Assembly (NCBI GenBank): GCA_964030475.1
Contig: CAXIPT010000023.1
Location: 110,423-174,422, forward strand
Length of the DNA stretch: 64,000 nt
From: Tethya wilhelma
Taxonomy: Eukaryota > Porifera > Demospongiae > Tethyida > Tethyidae
Direction of reading: 5' to 3'
The notes beneath the pieces are model-generated. The model did not search any database and was not told the origin of the DNA. It saw nothing but the letters and a program-made list of their open reading frames with translations. This document shows, in pieces, positions 32,718-44,266 of this stretch. The translations under genes were made by a program, and so were the position numbers. Position 1 is the first letter of the stretch; every line of letters starts with the position of its first letter.

Positions 32718-33040
32718 CACTGCTAAAAATTCTGTGTCACGTTAACACTTAGTTTAGTGTCAAACCATTGTACCAAAAATGACACTTCGGAGTGGTGTTA
32801 AACTGGCACAATTTGTCAAGTGCTACCATAACCATGCACTTTTGTGTTGTAGCAACACCATCAATATTTACTGTTACACTATTTCTTGTGCATTTGCAGC
32901 ATTGAAAAATGTTATGTGTACATGTTACTATACAGTTTACAAAAATAATGTGAATGGTGAAAAAGCTAAATAAGGAATAAAGATAAAGTAAGGTAAATGT
33001 AGTTTTTGTCTTATAAGTTCACAAAGAGAATTAAAAGTGA
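32718..33040. mobile_element. Possible CACTGCTAAAA-TIR remnant
   Basis: It starts after TA with CACTGCTAAAAATTCTGTG and is rich in GTGTTA/AACAC sub-repeats like the element ending CACTTTTAGCAGTG at 42294. A matching right terminus was not located. Low confidence. Confidence 0.35.
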
Positions 33041-33044
33041 ATGA

Positions 33045-33368
33045 CTAACTAATAGTATCAATGGAATTTTTAATGTCGGATATAGTTCCTAGTAAACACT
33101 TGGAAAGCTTGTCACTTGAGCTAACTTTGAGTATCATTTTTTGTACAAAAAGCAATGTGTTGGAACATGGTTTGGGATAGGCTAGATCAAATACAAAGTA
33201 AAGTGCTATCAGGCTTACTAGAGCCTGAGAGAATGACTGCAGTTCAAACAAAACCTTTCTCTCTACAACAATGAAGAATTGTTGCTTGTCTTCTGCTTTC
33301 CCATATCTTACGATAAGTGGGCTCACATCTGGATCTTCATCCGTGATCTTCTTTAATTCACCAGGAAC
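33045..33368 (-). CDS. Terminal exon of SAMD3-like gene, copy 2 (minus strand)
   Basis: The exon follows TTTTGCAG on the minus strand and starts GTTCCTGG, exactly as the truncated exon at 20581 in copy 1. It encodes about 107 residues: VPGELKKITDEDPDVSPLIV, KQQFFIVVERKVLF, then LYFVFDLAYPKPCSNTLLFV. This last pattern ends many SAMD3-like proteins. It is intact but points opposite to the middle exons at 33912-35110. The intron before it contains the GA/CT run 33473-33527. Confidence 0.65.
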   Translation of the reverse strand, partial: VPGELKKITDEDPDVSPLIVRYGKAEDKQQFFIVVERKVLFELQSFSQALVSLIALYFVFDLAYPKPCSNTLLFVQKMILKVSSSDKLSKCLLGTISDIKNSIDTIS

Positions 33369-33469
33369 CTGCAAAATGGTTGAAATTAGCACAGAAATAA
33401 TAAATTATACTAGTAGAATACAAAGTTACAAACACATACTCACACAGTGAGGTTAAATTGGGAGGATGG

Positions 33470-33472
<3 letters not shown>

Positions 33473-33527
<55 letters not shown>
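33473..33527. repeat. (GA)n microsatellite
   Basis: Pure GA run; on the minus strand it equals the CT run of the SAM-gene intron at 20435 and 35145. Confidence 0.97.
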
Positions 33528-33531
<4 letters not shown>

Positions 33532-33669
33532 ATGAAGACATTGGGGGACATAAGTTCTGTAAAAGTGTCATCAACACCTCGAAAAGTGTTAGAGATAAAA
33601 GAGAAAATCATGATTTCTGTCTATAGAGTTTTGTGGTTTAGTTTATCAAGATTTATAACTTGGTTTCAT

Positions 33670-33786
33670 GTTGTACTCTTAAAGAGCTTCCTATTCATAT
33701 CAATAATCACATTATTGAAATTGATTTAGGTGAGTCATTTTTAGCATTCAGTTTTTGTATTGTGGTGAATGGGCAACTTTTTTTTT
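33670..33786. repeat. Left arm of an inverted repeat around SAM-gene middle exons
   Basis: The sequence from GTTGTACTCTTAAAGAGC to GGGCAACTTTTTT is repeated in exact reverse complement at 35436-35551. Arms are about 116 bp and enclose the oppositely oriented middle exons of SAM gene copy 2. Confidence 0.9.
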
Positions 33787-33911
33787 GTTAACTCTTAATC
33801 TGTATAACCCACATTATCTTCACAGTAATTGCACCACACTGTTTTAATAATTTGTGCACACATGAAAATAGGAAAAACCACCCAGGGTTGTACGGAGTTC
33901 CTGCCTGAGTA

Positions 33912-35110
33912 ACAATATCCCTGATCATCTGGAAGGATTCGAACGTGATTTCCAAGTCCCTCTCCAGTACTCGGCTTCAACAATGCGATGCATAGAAAAT
34001 GGAAGGCTCCTACCATCTGCTCGCACAGAAATTGTCCAAGCAGTCCACTCAAGGATTCTGAATATATGCAAGAAGCCGACTACAAAGCAGCTACAGGTCA
34101 TTGCAGACAAAATTGTCGAAACGATTGGACTTGATGATGTGTTTGGAGGAAAATCGGTAAGTTATTGCATAATAAATATACTCCAATGTTTATTCTTGTG
34201 ATTGTGTATACCAAGTCATTTGAATGCAGTTAATTTTCATCATGCATATATGCAGAATTCCTGGCTTAGCTCTTTGGACTATAGATTTCACAACACAAGG
34301 CGCCCTGGTAGATCTGAGAAGATAGGCATTGAACGACCAAGCAAGAAAAGAAAGACAATAGCAAAGGACAATCAAGGCTTCGAAATAACAGAGAACACAG
34401 TCGATGCTGAGACTTTGAAACGGTGCTTGGCTCAACTTGAAAAGGAAACATCCAGGACAGAAGTGCGATAGGTGTGCTAATGAGGGAGACATATTCAAAT
34501 AGAAGAATGTGGATTGTGTGTGATCGGCCGACTATCATACAAGTTTTAGATCTGTATCCACCCCTAGGCAGTTACGAATCAGTAAGTATGAACATCTATA
34601 TTTTCACAGTGTATAACAGACTCTAGAATGTCAAATATACTGACTTGCATTATAAAACTTTCTCTTTTTACTAGCTTGTTGAAGACTTGGAAATACACAC
34701 TAAACAGAAGGACCTAGAAGCAACATGTACAGCTGAATGGAACTATTGGATGCCAAGAATTGAGCGTTATTGTGAGGATGGGAATTCAAAGACAACCAAG
34801 ACTCTCACTGAACAACTCCAGAGCTATGGAAAGAAAGATGGTATGTTATTAGGTACAGCTAGTGCTGTTGATCAATGCAATATAACTGTACGCCTTAAAG
34901 GCTTTTACAGGCCATGATCGTGATCATGACTATTCCATTCCACACATTATGTAGTACTTAATTATTTGTATACCCTTTATGACTGAATAATTTATCTGTG
35001 TCTATTTTCTTGGTCCAGATTACTCTTCTCCATTCGTATTGCACATATTGTGTAAAGTGCTGGACAAAAGAAAGACTAGTGGACCTGAACTTCTTCTAAA
35101 AACAATCTCT
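33912..35110 (+). pseudogene. SAMD3-like gene, copy 2, middle exons
   Basis: Exons ending at 34156, and at 34256-34581, 34675-34917 and 35019-35110, are nearly identical to those of copy 1 at 18221-20399. A 10-base deletion near 34458 shifts the frame. A second small deletion at about 34908 changes the end of exon 34675-34917. The fold-back element FB2 is absent at 34842, where the reading frame continues through GMLLGTASAVDQC. The SAM exon and the terminal exon of this copy lie on the other strand. Confidence 0.75.
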
Positions 35111-35143
35111 GTAAGCTTACTAGCTTGTATCCTCTTGATTGTC

Positions 35144-35144
<1 letters not shown>

Positions 35145-35185
<41 letters not shown>
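35145..35185. repeat. (CT)n microsatellite
   Basis: CT run in the intron after the last middle exon of SAM gene copy 2. The flank to 35435 is non-coding and includes GTGTAATTAACACC motifs. Confidence 0.95.
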
Positions 35186-35188
<3 letters not shown>

Positions 35189-35435
35189 AATGAAGACATT
35201 TTGGCTATTTTAGGACATTAGCCTTGACAACAATCAAAGGAAGGTGTAATTAACACCTAGGTACCTTAAAACACAGTGTTTATTAGCACCTTTACCATGA
35301 AAGAGAAGAAACCAAAAACTACTCCCTTGATTTGACTGAAATAAACAAACATGTATTCAGTTCCATTATGTGAAAAAATACTCTGTATTAGTTGTAGTAC
35401 AGTGGTCCAGGCTCTATTTTGCAATTACCTGAACT

Positions 35436-35551
35436 AAAAAAAAGTTGCCCATTCACCACAATACAAAAACTGAATGCTAAAAATGACTCACCTAAATCAA
35501 TTTCAATAATGTGATTATTGATATGAATAGGAAGCTCTTTAAGAGTACAAC
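35436..35551. repeat. Right arm of the inverted repeat
   Basis: Exact complement of 33670-33786; it ends one base before the 'n' at 35552. Confidence 0.9.
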
Positions 35552-35552
35552 N

Positions 35553-35755
35553 TTAATTTCTCTTTCTCTTTAGATAAGCGAGCTATTAGGGACTTGATTC
35601 TTTTTCTGTCACCTAGCACAAATCCTAGTTCTTTCAATTCATCGTTGTCAAGAGTCACCACAGAGTCGACGATCTATCTTCTCTCTCTCGAAAGTTTCCA
35701 TAGCTGAGCCATCAAATCCTTCTTCAACAAGGAATCTCTTGAATTCTGGATCCAT
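35553..35755 (-). pseudogene. SAM-domain first exon of SAMD3-like gene, copy 2
   Basis: Minus-strand copy of 16152-16350 beginning with the same MDPEFKRFLVEEGFDGSAME. One extra base after GATCGTCGACTC shifts the frame within the SAM domain. The exon is cut off at the 'n' of 35552. The upstream region resembles that of copy 1 but lacks the GC hairpin module. Confidence 0.75.
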
Positions 35756-35942
35756 AGTGCTCTTTGAGCTTGTTCTGACAAATCTTGACGTGTGAAAAAT
35801 GAACGTGAAAGAAAATGGTAGACGCCTAGCGCCTGCATGTGTGTTCCCATAATGCGCATGTCGCAAGGACTTGACACGGCCCCGCCCTCTAGCGTAAACG
35901 TTCAGTGGTGTATATACGTCCATCTAGCTGAAGTAAAACGCC
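35756..35942. promoter_or_regulatory. Shared divergent promoter region with AATGCGCATG motif
   Basis: Only 187 bases separate the minus-strand SAM ATG (35755) and the plus-strand ATG (35943). AATGCGCATG at 35851-35860 is NRF-1-like. Bidirectional promoter activity is inferred. Confidence 0.45.
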
Positions 35943-38050
35943 ATGAATTGTAACCTTTGTGATTGTGTGCTTCCTTCTATGCCCCGCACGCCATATTGGC
36001 AGAGTTCACGCCAGTTCTGATGGTTTTTCAATGACTTGTGGAGTTGATGGTTGCTTGAGAACCTACAAGAACTTGAGAAAGATTTAAAGAGCACCTCAAA
36101 TGTGAACACAGCGATTACTTTCCCCAATATGACCAGGTATGTTTGTTTACAAGTATAAATTTTAGTAATTTAGCTTATTTTTCTCTATAGCCATTCTTAA
36201 GATCCAATTCTGGCAGCTCAGCACCTGAGCCTGATGACCAAGACGGTGGTGACACTGAGCCTGGTTTTTACGAAGGTGATGTAGACATGTCTGAGTATGT
36301 TTATTGAAGACCAGAGTCTTTTGAGGTCTCCGGCAGCACACGACCACCACTGTGATCTTCTGAAAGGACCCCTCACAGAGGTTTACAGCACAACCTATGG
36401 TGTGACTCGAAGACCAATCCTCAATTCATTGGAACATTTTCATGTGTGATGTGGGACTTCCGACTGATCTGATGCACGATGTGTTGGAGGGAGCACTACC
36501 ATTCACAATGAAGTTGATGCTACAACAATTTATTGGTGCAAAGCTGTTTTCCCTAAGTGATTTGAATGAAATCATTCACAACTTTGCATATGGCTATCTT
36601 GAGTCTTCAGATAAGCCATCACAAATTCAACCAAAGGTCTTGCACTCAACAGAAAAAACGAAGATGTGACAAAGTGTGGTATGCATTGTTTGGTTTATTT
36701 TGTCATACGGAGCATTTGAGTTACATGACATTGTATAAATTCACATTCAGCTTCACAGATGTGGTGCCTAGGTAGGCTTCTCCCTAGTATGATTGGTTCA
36801 TATGTCCCAGAAGATGATCCTTTTTGGAAGAACTACTTGCAGCTCTTGCATATCATGGAACATCTATTTTCACCAGTTACATCTGCGGGAGCAGCATCGT
36901 ACATCCAAGTACTTCTTGAAGAGTACCTTGAGACCTTCCATGAGCTTTACCCATCACAAACTATCATTCCGAAGATGCACTACCTTCTCCATTATCCCCG
37001 TTATCTGTACAGGTATATTGTCATCTTTCATATTATGCTACAATTGAACATACTTTGTGAATTACTTTTTCTCTAGAATTGGACCTGTTCTACGTTATTG
37101 GACCATGAGGTACGAAGCAAAGCACCAGTACTTCAAACACCTGACTTCCACCATGGGCAACTTCATCAATCTTCCCTACTCATTAGCTATGCGTCATCAA
37201 AGTCTTCAGGCTTATGTGTTTGCTAGTGGAACCATTGTGAAATATGAAAAAGAGATCGGAAATGGTATGTTTATTTGTATCCAGTGTGTACATTTGTACT
37301 ACATATAGCACAAAATATTGGAGGGAATAAAATTTGGCGGATTGTCAGAAATTTTATTATGTTTGGTGGATTTTATTTTAGCAGTAGCACACGGAGCAAT
37401 ACACGTATTCCATATGTGCGTGTGCAAAAATGACTGTCTTTCCGCTTACCAAACTGCTAATCTATCAAATTTTTGTGTTATATATGGTATATCTTAGTCT
37501 TGTGAACATTTGCTCCTCCCATACACTCTGCATCGGCGGAGCAAATGTAAGTGTGTAGCTTCGTCAGACTAACGACACCTTACTGACTCTGGGTGATATT
37601 CATGTGATTTCACAGGGTCAGTGATCAACTTCTCCAAGAGTCATTTTGAACATGAGCTAAAAGCAATGTTTGGTGAGAAGAGTCAAATATTCAGGTCAGT
37701 AGACACGTACCACTTTAGTCCATGTGAATAATCATTATTTATTTATTTGTGTAGAGCAACTACAGCTAAAATACACGGGTGCACACTCAAGCAAGGAGCA
37801 GTAATGGGCAGATGAGTGCAAGGTTCCCTACTTTGGTCTTGTCCAGGAGATATTTGTGGACAATAGGGAAGTGTATGTTGGACTGGAAGCAGTAGATACT
37901 TGCTACTTTTCCGCACATACCAACTCATGGATTGTTAAATCCACAGAGAAACTCAATGTTGTAAAATATAATGGAGAGACTTTGACTTGGCCTAGAGAAA
38001 TAATAAACAAACCAAAGCATTATCAATTAAACCTCAAATATTCAATTTAG
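35943..38050 (+). pseudogene. Transposase-like gene with C2H2 finger and MHDVLEG motif, broken
   Basis: Exon 1 (35943-36136) encodes a first Cys pair (CNLCDCVLP) and, after a frameshift, CGVDGCLRTYKNLRK then HLKCEH, a C2H2-like finger. Exon 2 begins at 36191. A large N-terminal part is then missing. Sequence resumes at about 36315 with YGVTRRPILNSLEHFHV, and after a 1-base shift LPTDLMHDVLEGALPF. Exons ending 37015 and 37265 give KMHYLLHYPRYLYR and RYWTMRYEAKHQYFKHLT, and 37756-38050 gives the C-terminal part. MHD-x-LEG proteins are common transposon-derived genes in invertebrates and fish, possibly CACTA-related; I am not certain of the superfamily. Internal deletion and frameshifts mean it is not functional. 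Confidence 0.65.
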
Positions 38051-38404
38051 TATGTACTATGTTTCTAACCACAATTGTTACCAATTCATCTTTATTCAAT
38101 GTGTACACACCTAACCCAGCTACAATTTACAGTTGCTATTGGCAGACCATTTTCTAACAGTTCAAAGGCTGTAGGCGTTCCATTCCCTAGTTAAGATACA
38201 CCACATGGCAGGCCACAGTTCAATGAAGTGCATGTATATGGTATGTGGAGTGCATGGAGGAAAGTAACAGTTACTGTTGAACATTGACAAAAGAGATACT
38301 CTGATGGATGTAGTACCTGTGTATGAAGGTGCACCTGTAAGTTGCTCAGTCATAGAAACATGATGCATCTATTATTTTAAAGTGAGAAAATTTATTGCAT
38401 ACAG

Positions 38405-38547
38405 AATATATTTGAAATAGACGATCATGATGAAGAAGTGCTTGTAATGGACATAAGGAATTACAACGACCAAGAACAAGACAATGAGAATGCTTATAGA
38501 GAATACTTATTTAAAATGAACATAAATCTTAATGATGCCAATAAATA
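38405..38547 (+). other. Candidate acidic 3' exon
   Basis: After TTGCATACAG an open frame reads NIFEIDDHDEEVLVMDIRNY and continues to a TAA at 38545. It could be a separate or alternative last exon of the upstream transposase-like gene. There is no independent support. Confidence 0.35.
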
Positions 38548-38685
38548 ATAAGAACCAACCCAAATGGTTACATCATATCCTTCATTCATCACCCGACCAC
38601 GTGTATACTATAACTCTTGGTGTTTGTCATTGATTTTAGATCATCCATGACTATATTATCTATTAGTATTTACTATAGTCTTTAA

Positions 38686-41646
38686 CCACAGTTTGAATTC
38701 TGTTCATAGCTAATAGTCATACTTTGTGAGCACACACAAGTGAATTGGTCCACCACACCATACCAGTAGGTAGATCGAGTCTTATATACTTAGCTTATAG
38801 CTTATACTTTGAGTCATTAGTACAGTCAATAGTTCTGTCCATGGTTGTAAGTTTGTAAAGCAGAGATGTCTGTCTGTGGAACCAGTACTAGATGGAGCAT
38901 CTATATATTTGAATGTTGTGATTACACTTGAGTTGAAAAGATTGTCATTGAATATAATATTACAAGTCATGCACGAGTAAATTTGTACAATAGAACAAAA
39001 AAAAAACAAAAACAAGTAATCTTAAAAATAGTTTAAAATACTGCATAAGTTTGTTCAAACTCCTCACACCACGGCCATCCCTATACATATAGAAATATAA
39101 TTGATACAACATACTTTCAAACTGTATTATACAGGCCATTGGTAGGCTGCAGCAAATCAACGGTTACCTTATTGGACTCCACCTCCCAAAATGAATCCAC
39201 GTAAACTCCTTTCTTATGCTCCCTCTGGTAACACATCTTTGATTTTCCCATCTATTTAACAAAGAGAGCCAAAGGGATTGGATTTTAACTGTCTATTTGT
39301 AGCTACACATTACCTTTACTCTTGATACTGCACTTATGAAAGTGCACACAGTGCTATGGGGTTATAAATCCAAGCACAGAAAATGATTGATGTACATGTG
39401 TACACTGCATCAAAGACCTTACTACCTGTTGGTCAATTTGCACATTAGCATTAACTCCTTATAACCACATGTCCTCATCCTCAGCCCACATGTAAACTTG
39501 ACTATTTCTGTCCACCACCCCACACCAGTAGGTAGAGTCTGATGTGTAGAACAAGAATATATCGTGTGACGTGTTACTATATAGTCTTTAACCACAGTTT
39601 GAATTCTGTTCATAGCTAATAGTCATACTTTGTGAGCACACACAAGTGAATTGGTCCACCACACCATACCAGTAGGTAAAAGTCTGATGTGTAGAACAAG
39701 AATATGTCACTGGTTTTGTTGGCTGATCACGTTTGGTCGTTATCACCATGTGTGACATGTTACTATAATATTGATAGTCTTTAACCACAGTTTGAATTCT
39801 GTTCATAGCTAATACATATTTTGTGAGCACACACAAGTGAATTGGTCCACCACAACACACCAGTAGGTAGAGTCTGATGTGTAGAACAAGAATATGTCAT
39901 TGGGTTTGTTGGCCGATCGCGTTTGGTCGTTATCACCGTGTGTGACGTGTTACTATAGTCTTTAGCCACAGTTTGAATTCTGTTAATTCATAGCTAATAC
40001 ATACTTTGTGAGCACACACAAGTGAATTGGTCCACCACACTCAGGAATACATCAAATCTTTGGAACAATTAGAAAACCTCGTTAAGATAACGATATGCAA
40101 AAATGCATGTTCAAATACAAGGTAATGCTTGTAGAATTACAACATTGGGTAAGTTTTATTAGTAATAAGCTTGCATGATGTGAAATATTAATATCATTGC
40201 TACTGAGCACTGGTATACTGTTATAATAATTACACAACCAATAAAGATCTCATTAAACAGCAGAAATAACATACATGTATGTTCCTGAGGGCTATACAAG
40301 CATATGCATATAGCTAATATGATTGTTCTAGCTGTATATATATGCATATACATGACATATTGTAATGTGAAAATCAAAAGTATCCTGTGAACATTCTTCC
40401 AAAAGTCCCATCCTGTAAGGTCTTCAAGGATGAATCTGCATGTGGCCTTCATCATCATCTAGCTAGCTAGCTACCACTTGCAGGGGATAATTTGGCCACC
40501 TCGCATTAGCAACCACTAAAATCTCTTTGGGCCGGTATATCAACCTTGTGGTTTTATCAGCATATANCCACATGTAAACTTGACTATTTCTGTCCACCAC
40601 CCCACACCAGTAGGTAGAGTCTGATGTGTAGAAAAAGAATATATCGTGCGACGTGTTACTATATAGTCTTTAACCACAGTTTGAATTCTGTTCATAGCTA
40701 ATAGTCATACTTTGTGAGCACACACAAGTGAATTGGTCCACCACAACACACCAGTAGGTAGAGTCTGATGTGTAGAACAAGAATATGTCACTGGTTTTGT
40801 TGGCCGATCACGTTTGGTCGTTATCACCATGTGTGACATGTTACTATAATATTGATAGTCTTTAACCACAGTTTGAATTCTGTTCATAGCTAATACATAC
40901 TTTGTGAGGACACACAAGTGAATTGGTCCACCACAACACACCAGTAGGTAGAGTCTGATGTGTAGAACAAGAATATGTCACTGGTTTTGTTGGCCGATCA
41001 CGTTTGGTCGTTATCACCGTGTGTGACGTGTTACTATAGTCTTTAGCCACAGTTTGAATTCTGTTAATTCATAGCTAATACATACTTTGTGAGGACACAC
41101 AAGTGAATTGGTCCACCACACTCAGGAATACATGCAAATCTTTGGAACAATTAGAAAACCTCGTTAAGATAATGATATTCCAAAATGCATGTTCAAATAC
41201 AAGGTAATGCTTGTAGAATTACAACATTGGGTAAGTTTTATTAGTAATAAGCTTGCATGATGTGAAATATTAATATCATTGCTACTGAGCACTGGTATAC
41301 TGTTATAATAATTTAATACACAACCAATAAAGATCTCATTAAACAGCAGAAATAACATACATGTATGTACCTGAGGGCTATACAAGCATATGCATATAGC
41401 CTAATATGATTGTTCTAGCTGTATATATATGCATGTACATGACATATTGTAATGTGAAAATCAAAAGTATCCTGTGAACATTCTTCCAAAAGTCCCATCC
41501 TGTAAGGTCTTCAAGGATGAATCTGCATGTGGCCTTCATCATCATCTAGCTAGCTAGCTACCACTTGCAGGGGATAATTTGGCCACCTCGCATTAGCAAC
41601 CACTAAAATCTCTTTGGGCCGGTATATCAACCTTGTGGTTTTATCT
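38686..41646. repeat. Nested tandem duplication block (about 185-bp units within 1.08-kb units)
   Basis: A unit of about 185 bp (TTTAACCACAGTTTGAATTC, then ACACACAAGTGAATTGGTCC, then CGTTTGGTCGTTATCACC) recurs at 38686, 39590, 39780, 39960, 40670, 40862 and 41040. The larger block 39484-40566 is repeated almost exactly at 40567-41646, with the 'n' at the junction. It may be a real tandem duplication or uncollapsed haplotypes. No gene is recognised in this interval. Confidence 0.85.
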
Positions 41647-41648
41647 GC

Positions 41649-41650
<2 letters not shown>

Positions 41651-41707
<57 letters not shown>
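41651..41707. repeat. (TG)n microsatellite
   Basis: Longest dinucleotide run in the window, directly after the duplication block. Confidence 0.97.
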
Positions 41708-41709
<2 letters not shown>

Positions 41710-41996
41710 TGCGTGTATTGATAAACAAACTAGTTCCATCCATTGGTCCAATAGATCCACTTATTTCGCCAGCGAAAGCTCACTAACACTGTTACAGTTA
41801 GCATAGTATGACAATAGATATTACTGACCTGACTTCCCTTTAAATCGCATGATATTCACGTCTTTAGGACTCTTAGGTAGCTTCAGACTTGCGTGGACAT
41901 AGCCCGGGCAGTTTAATATTACTTTCCTTTTTAACTGGAAAATTAGTCACATGCACACGTCCATGATCAGTGCACACACCCCCACTGGCACCATAG

Positions 41997-42294
41997 CACT
42001 GTTACGTGTTGCAATTGGTAGCACTTGAATGCTACAGTAGCACCATCTGTGAAGTTAACACCAGGTTTGGTGTATCCATGTACCCATTAACAGTTTTAAA
42101 AAAGTTTAGCACTGTATGATTTGCCATTATAGCACTATACTTGTGTTACAGTAACATTTTCAATGTCAAGACTACACTGATAGGCAGCAGCAGCACTATT
42201 TGTGCTACAATTATATTTGTGCTGCAATAACACTGGTAGGTTTGTGCAAGTGTGACACCTATATTGCTGTCATTACACCACACTTTTAGCAGTG
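41997..42294. mobile_element. Possible short TIR element ending CACTTTTAGCAGTG|TA
   Basis: The right terminus CACTTTTAGCAGTG is followed by TA and complements the CACTGCTAAAA terminus at 32718. The interior is rich in TAGCAC/GTGCTA and AACAC/GTGTT units. The left boundary is uncertain. Confidence 0.4.
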
Positions 42295-44266
42295 TATAAC
42301 AGGCTGGATGTTGTGCTTCACAGTAAGTGCGTCATATTAGGACCCCTCTACATTCCATTTGACCTTTTTCTCGACTTGTTCGTGTAATTCCTTGGCGCGT
42401 GCGTAGCACATGCGGAGGGCTATGGTAGTCATTATGTCAGTCTGTCTGTCTGTCTGTCTGAAATCTCAAGAAAGACAGCTCTAGCGACAAAAGCGATGGT
42501 ATATGTACTTACGTTCATAAATGTGAATGATCTTGTAGAATTAAATTTTTGCTGTCCATAATGCTGTTGTTGCTGAGATTTGAGGCTTTTGTGCTTCTTT
42601 TAGCACTTAGCTTTGAGGCCATGCTTACTGATATGTAGACAATGATCACTGCACGATACACAGACAGGAATCAGGCTGGGCCAGTGCATGACTATACTCA
42701 GTGCAATGCTGCTACTGCTGTTGGTCACTGTTACACAAAGGTTGGCTTGCTTAAAGATGTATAGAATTTTGCATGTATAGATTTTTCAGTCTGCCTGTTC
42801 TGACTCAGGTCAGAGACTTAGTAGTGAGAGTCTCAGGTCAGCTGCTGGCTAGATTTTGTATACTGCTATTTTGCAACAGCTGAGCATTCCAGTACAATCC
42901 GCGTGCATAATTACATGTTGCTAGATATGTATGATGGTACAATATCGCATTATAAGTATGCTAAGTAAAAATCATATTTACAAGATATTCTAATTAGACC
43001 ATTATGGCTAAGAATATATAACCTTTTTGTGAGAAGTTGACAAATTTTAGCAATTAATATCACAAAAAAAATGAGCTTTAAACATGACCACTTAAAATAT
43101 GAATAATTCATTTTCTGGAAAACCTTCCTGGGTTGCCATGGCAACCAAAATTTGTCCACAGGTTAGTATATTTCATGAACCACCATATATCCCATGGGGG
43201 TGAAATTTCATTGCATAATTCATGAGATATGGCCGAGAAGGTTTTGGCAGGTGTGCATTTAATAGAAAAATTAGAATATCTCCATTGATGATATGCGTGA
43301 TACCACCCCTGAGCAATATTAGGTTCGTTACCATGTTCCGATCAACCATACAAAATTTGGCAACCCTGGAAGCTTTCCGGAAAATGAATTATTCATAATT
43401 TGCTGATTTAGCAAATATAAAATGGTCACATGACCTAATTTGCATATCAATGTTTTTATATTAGACCTAGTAATTATGGTTTTCAGTTTCAATGGAAAAA
43501 ATTATTCCACTGTAAAGATATTACAATCTTGAATATTTATTAGGTCAAAGTCAATAGCAGACCCAGGCCTTAACTACGCAGAGGTGCTTTTCATTACTTC
43601 TGTTTCTCTTCATGTTCATCATGATTACAGGATTCATCATTTATCACTACTTATTACTATTATATCACTGTTGGGGACACTAATATGAATTTTCCTAAGC
43701 TGGCAGATGAGCAATCAGAATGAGGAGTGACTTCTTACTCCACATATGATTAACTCCTTAGGGCCTAAATTTATTATGCATACTTAATTTATAAATGTTT
43801 AACCTAGTACAATTTGCTTTAGCCTTAGCCACTCTCTTTTGTAGCTAGTTGAGTTGAACGGCTATATCAAATTAGTTCTAGGTTTGCTTTTATTAAACTT
43901 TAAGTTTGCAAAAACGGAAGGGGTTAAAGTTTGTCAAACAACCTGCATACTTTAGGCTTTTTTCCTGTTTGAAGAGCAGCACTGCAAAAGCGCTTGCATG
44001 CAGGAATAGCCTAAGCCTCCCTACACCTCCATAGCTAGAGCACTAAGAAAAAAAACATGAGTTTAAAACTAAAGGTCATGATCTCGCAGCAATCGCGACC
44101 TTTGAACTCTAAAGCCTATAACTCCCCTCCCACTAATCAGACCTGACTCGGTTTTTTTAGTAGAGTGCTACCTTACCAACTACACAGCAAGTCTAAAGCT
44201 CAAAAGCTAAAATTGCAGATTATGTGATCGTCGAAATGCTTTTATTATAGTTGCGTGTATCTATAG
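42295..44266. other. Gene-poor stretch with fold-back remnant
   Basis: A (GTCT)n run is at 42439-42461. At 43095-43130 GAATAATTCATTTTCTGGAA is mirrored by TTCCGGAAAATGAATTATTC at 43374-43396, forming an inverted repeat about 300 bp across that includes CAACC/GGTTG inner matches. No exon is supported. Confidence 0.5.
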
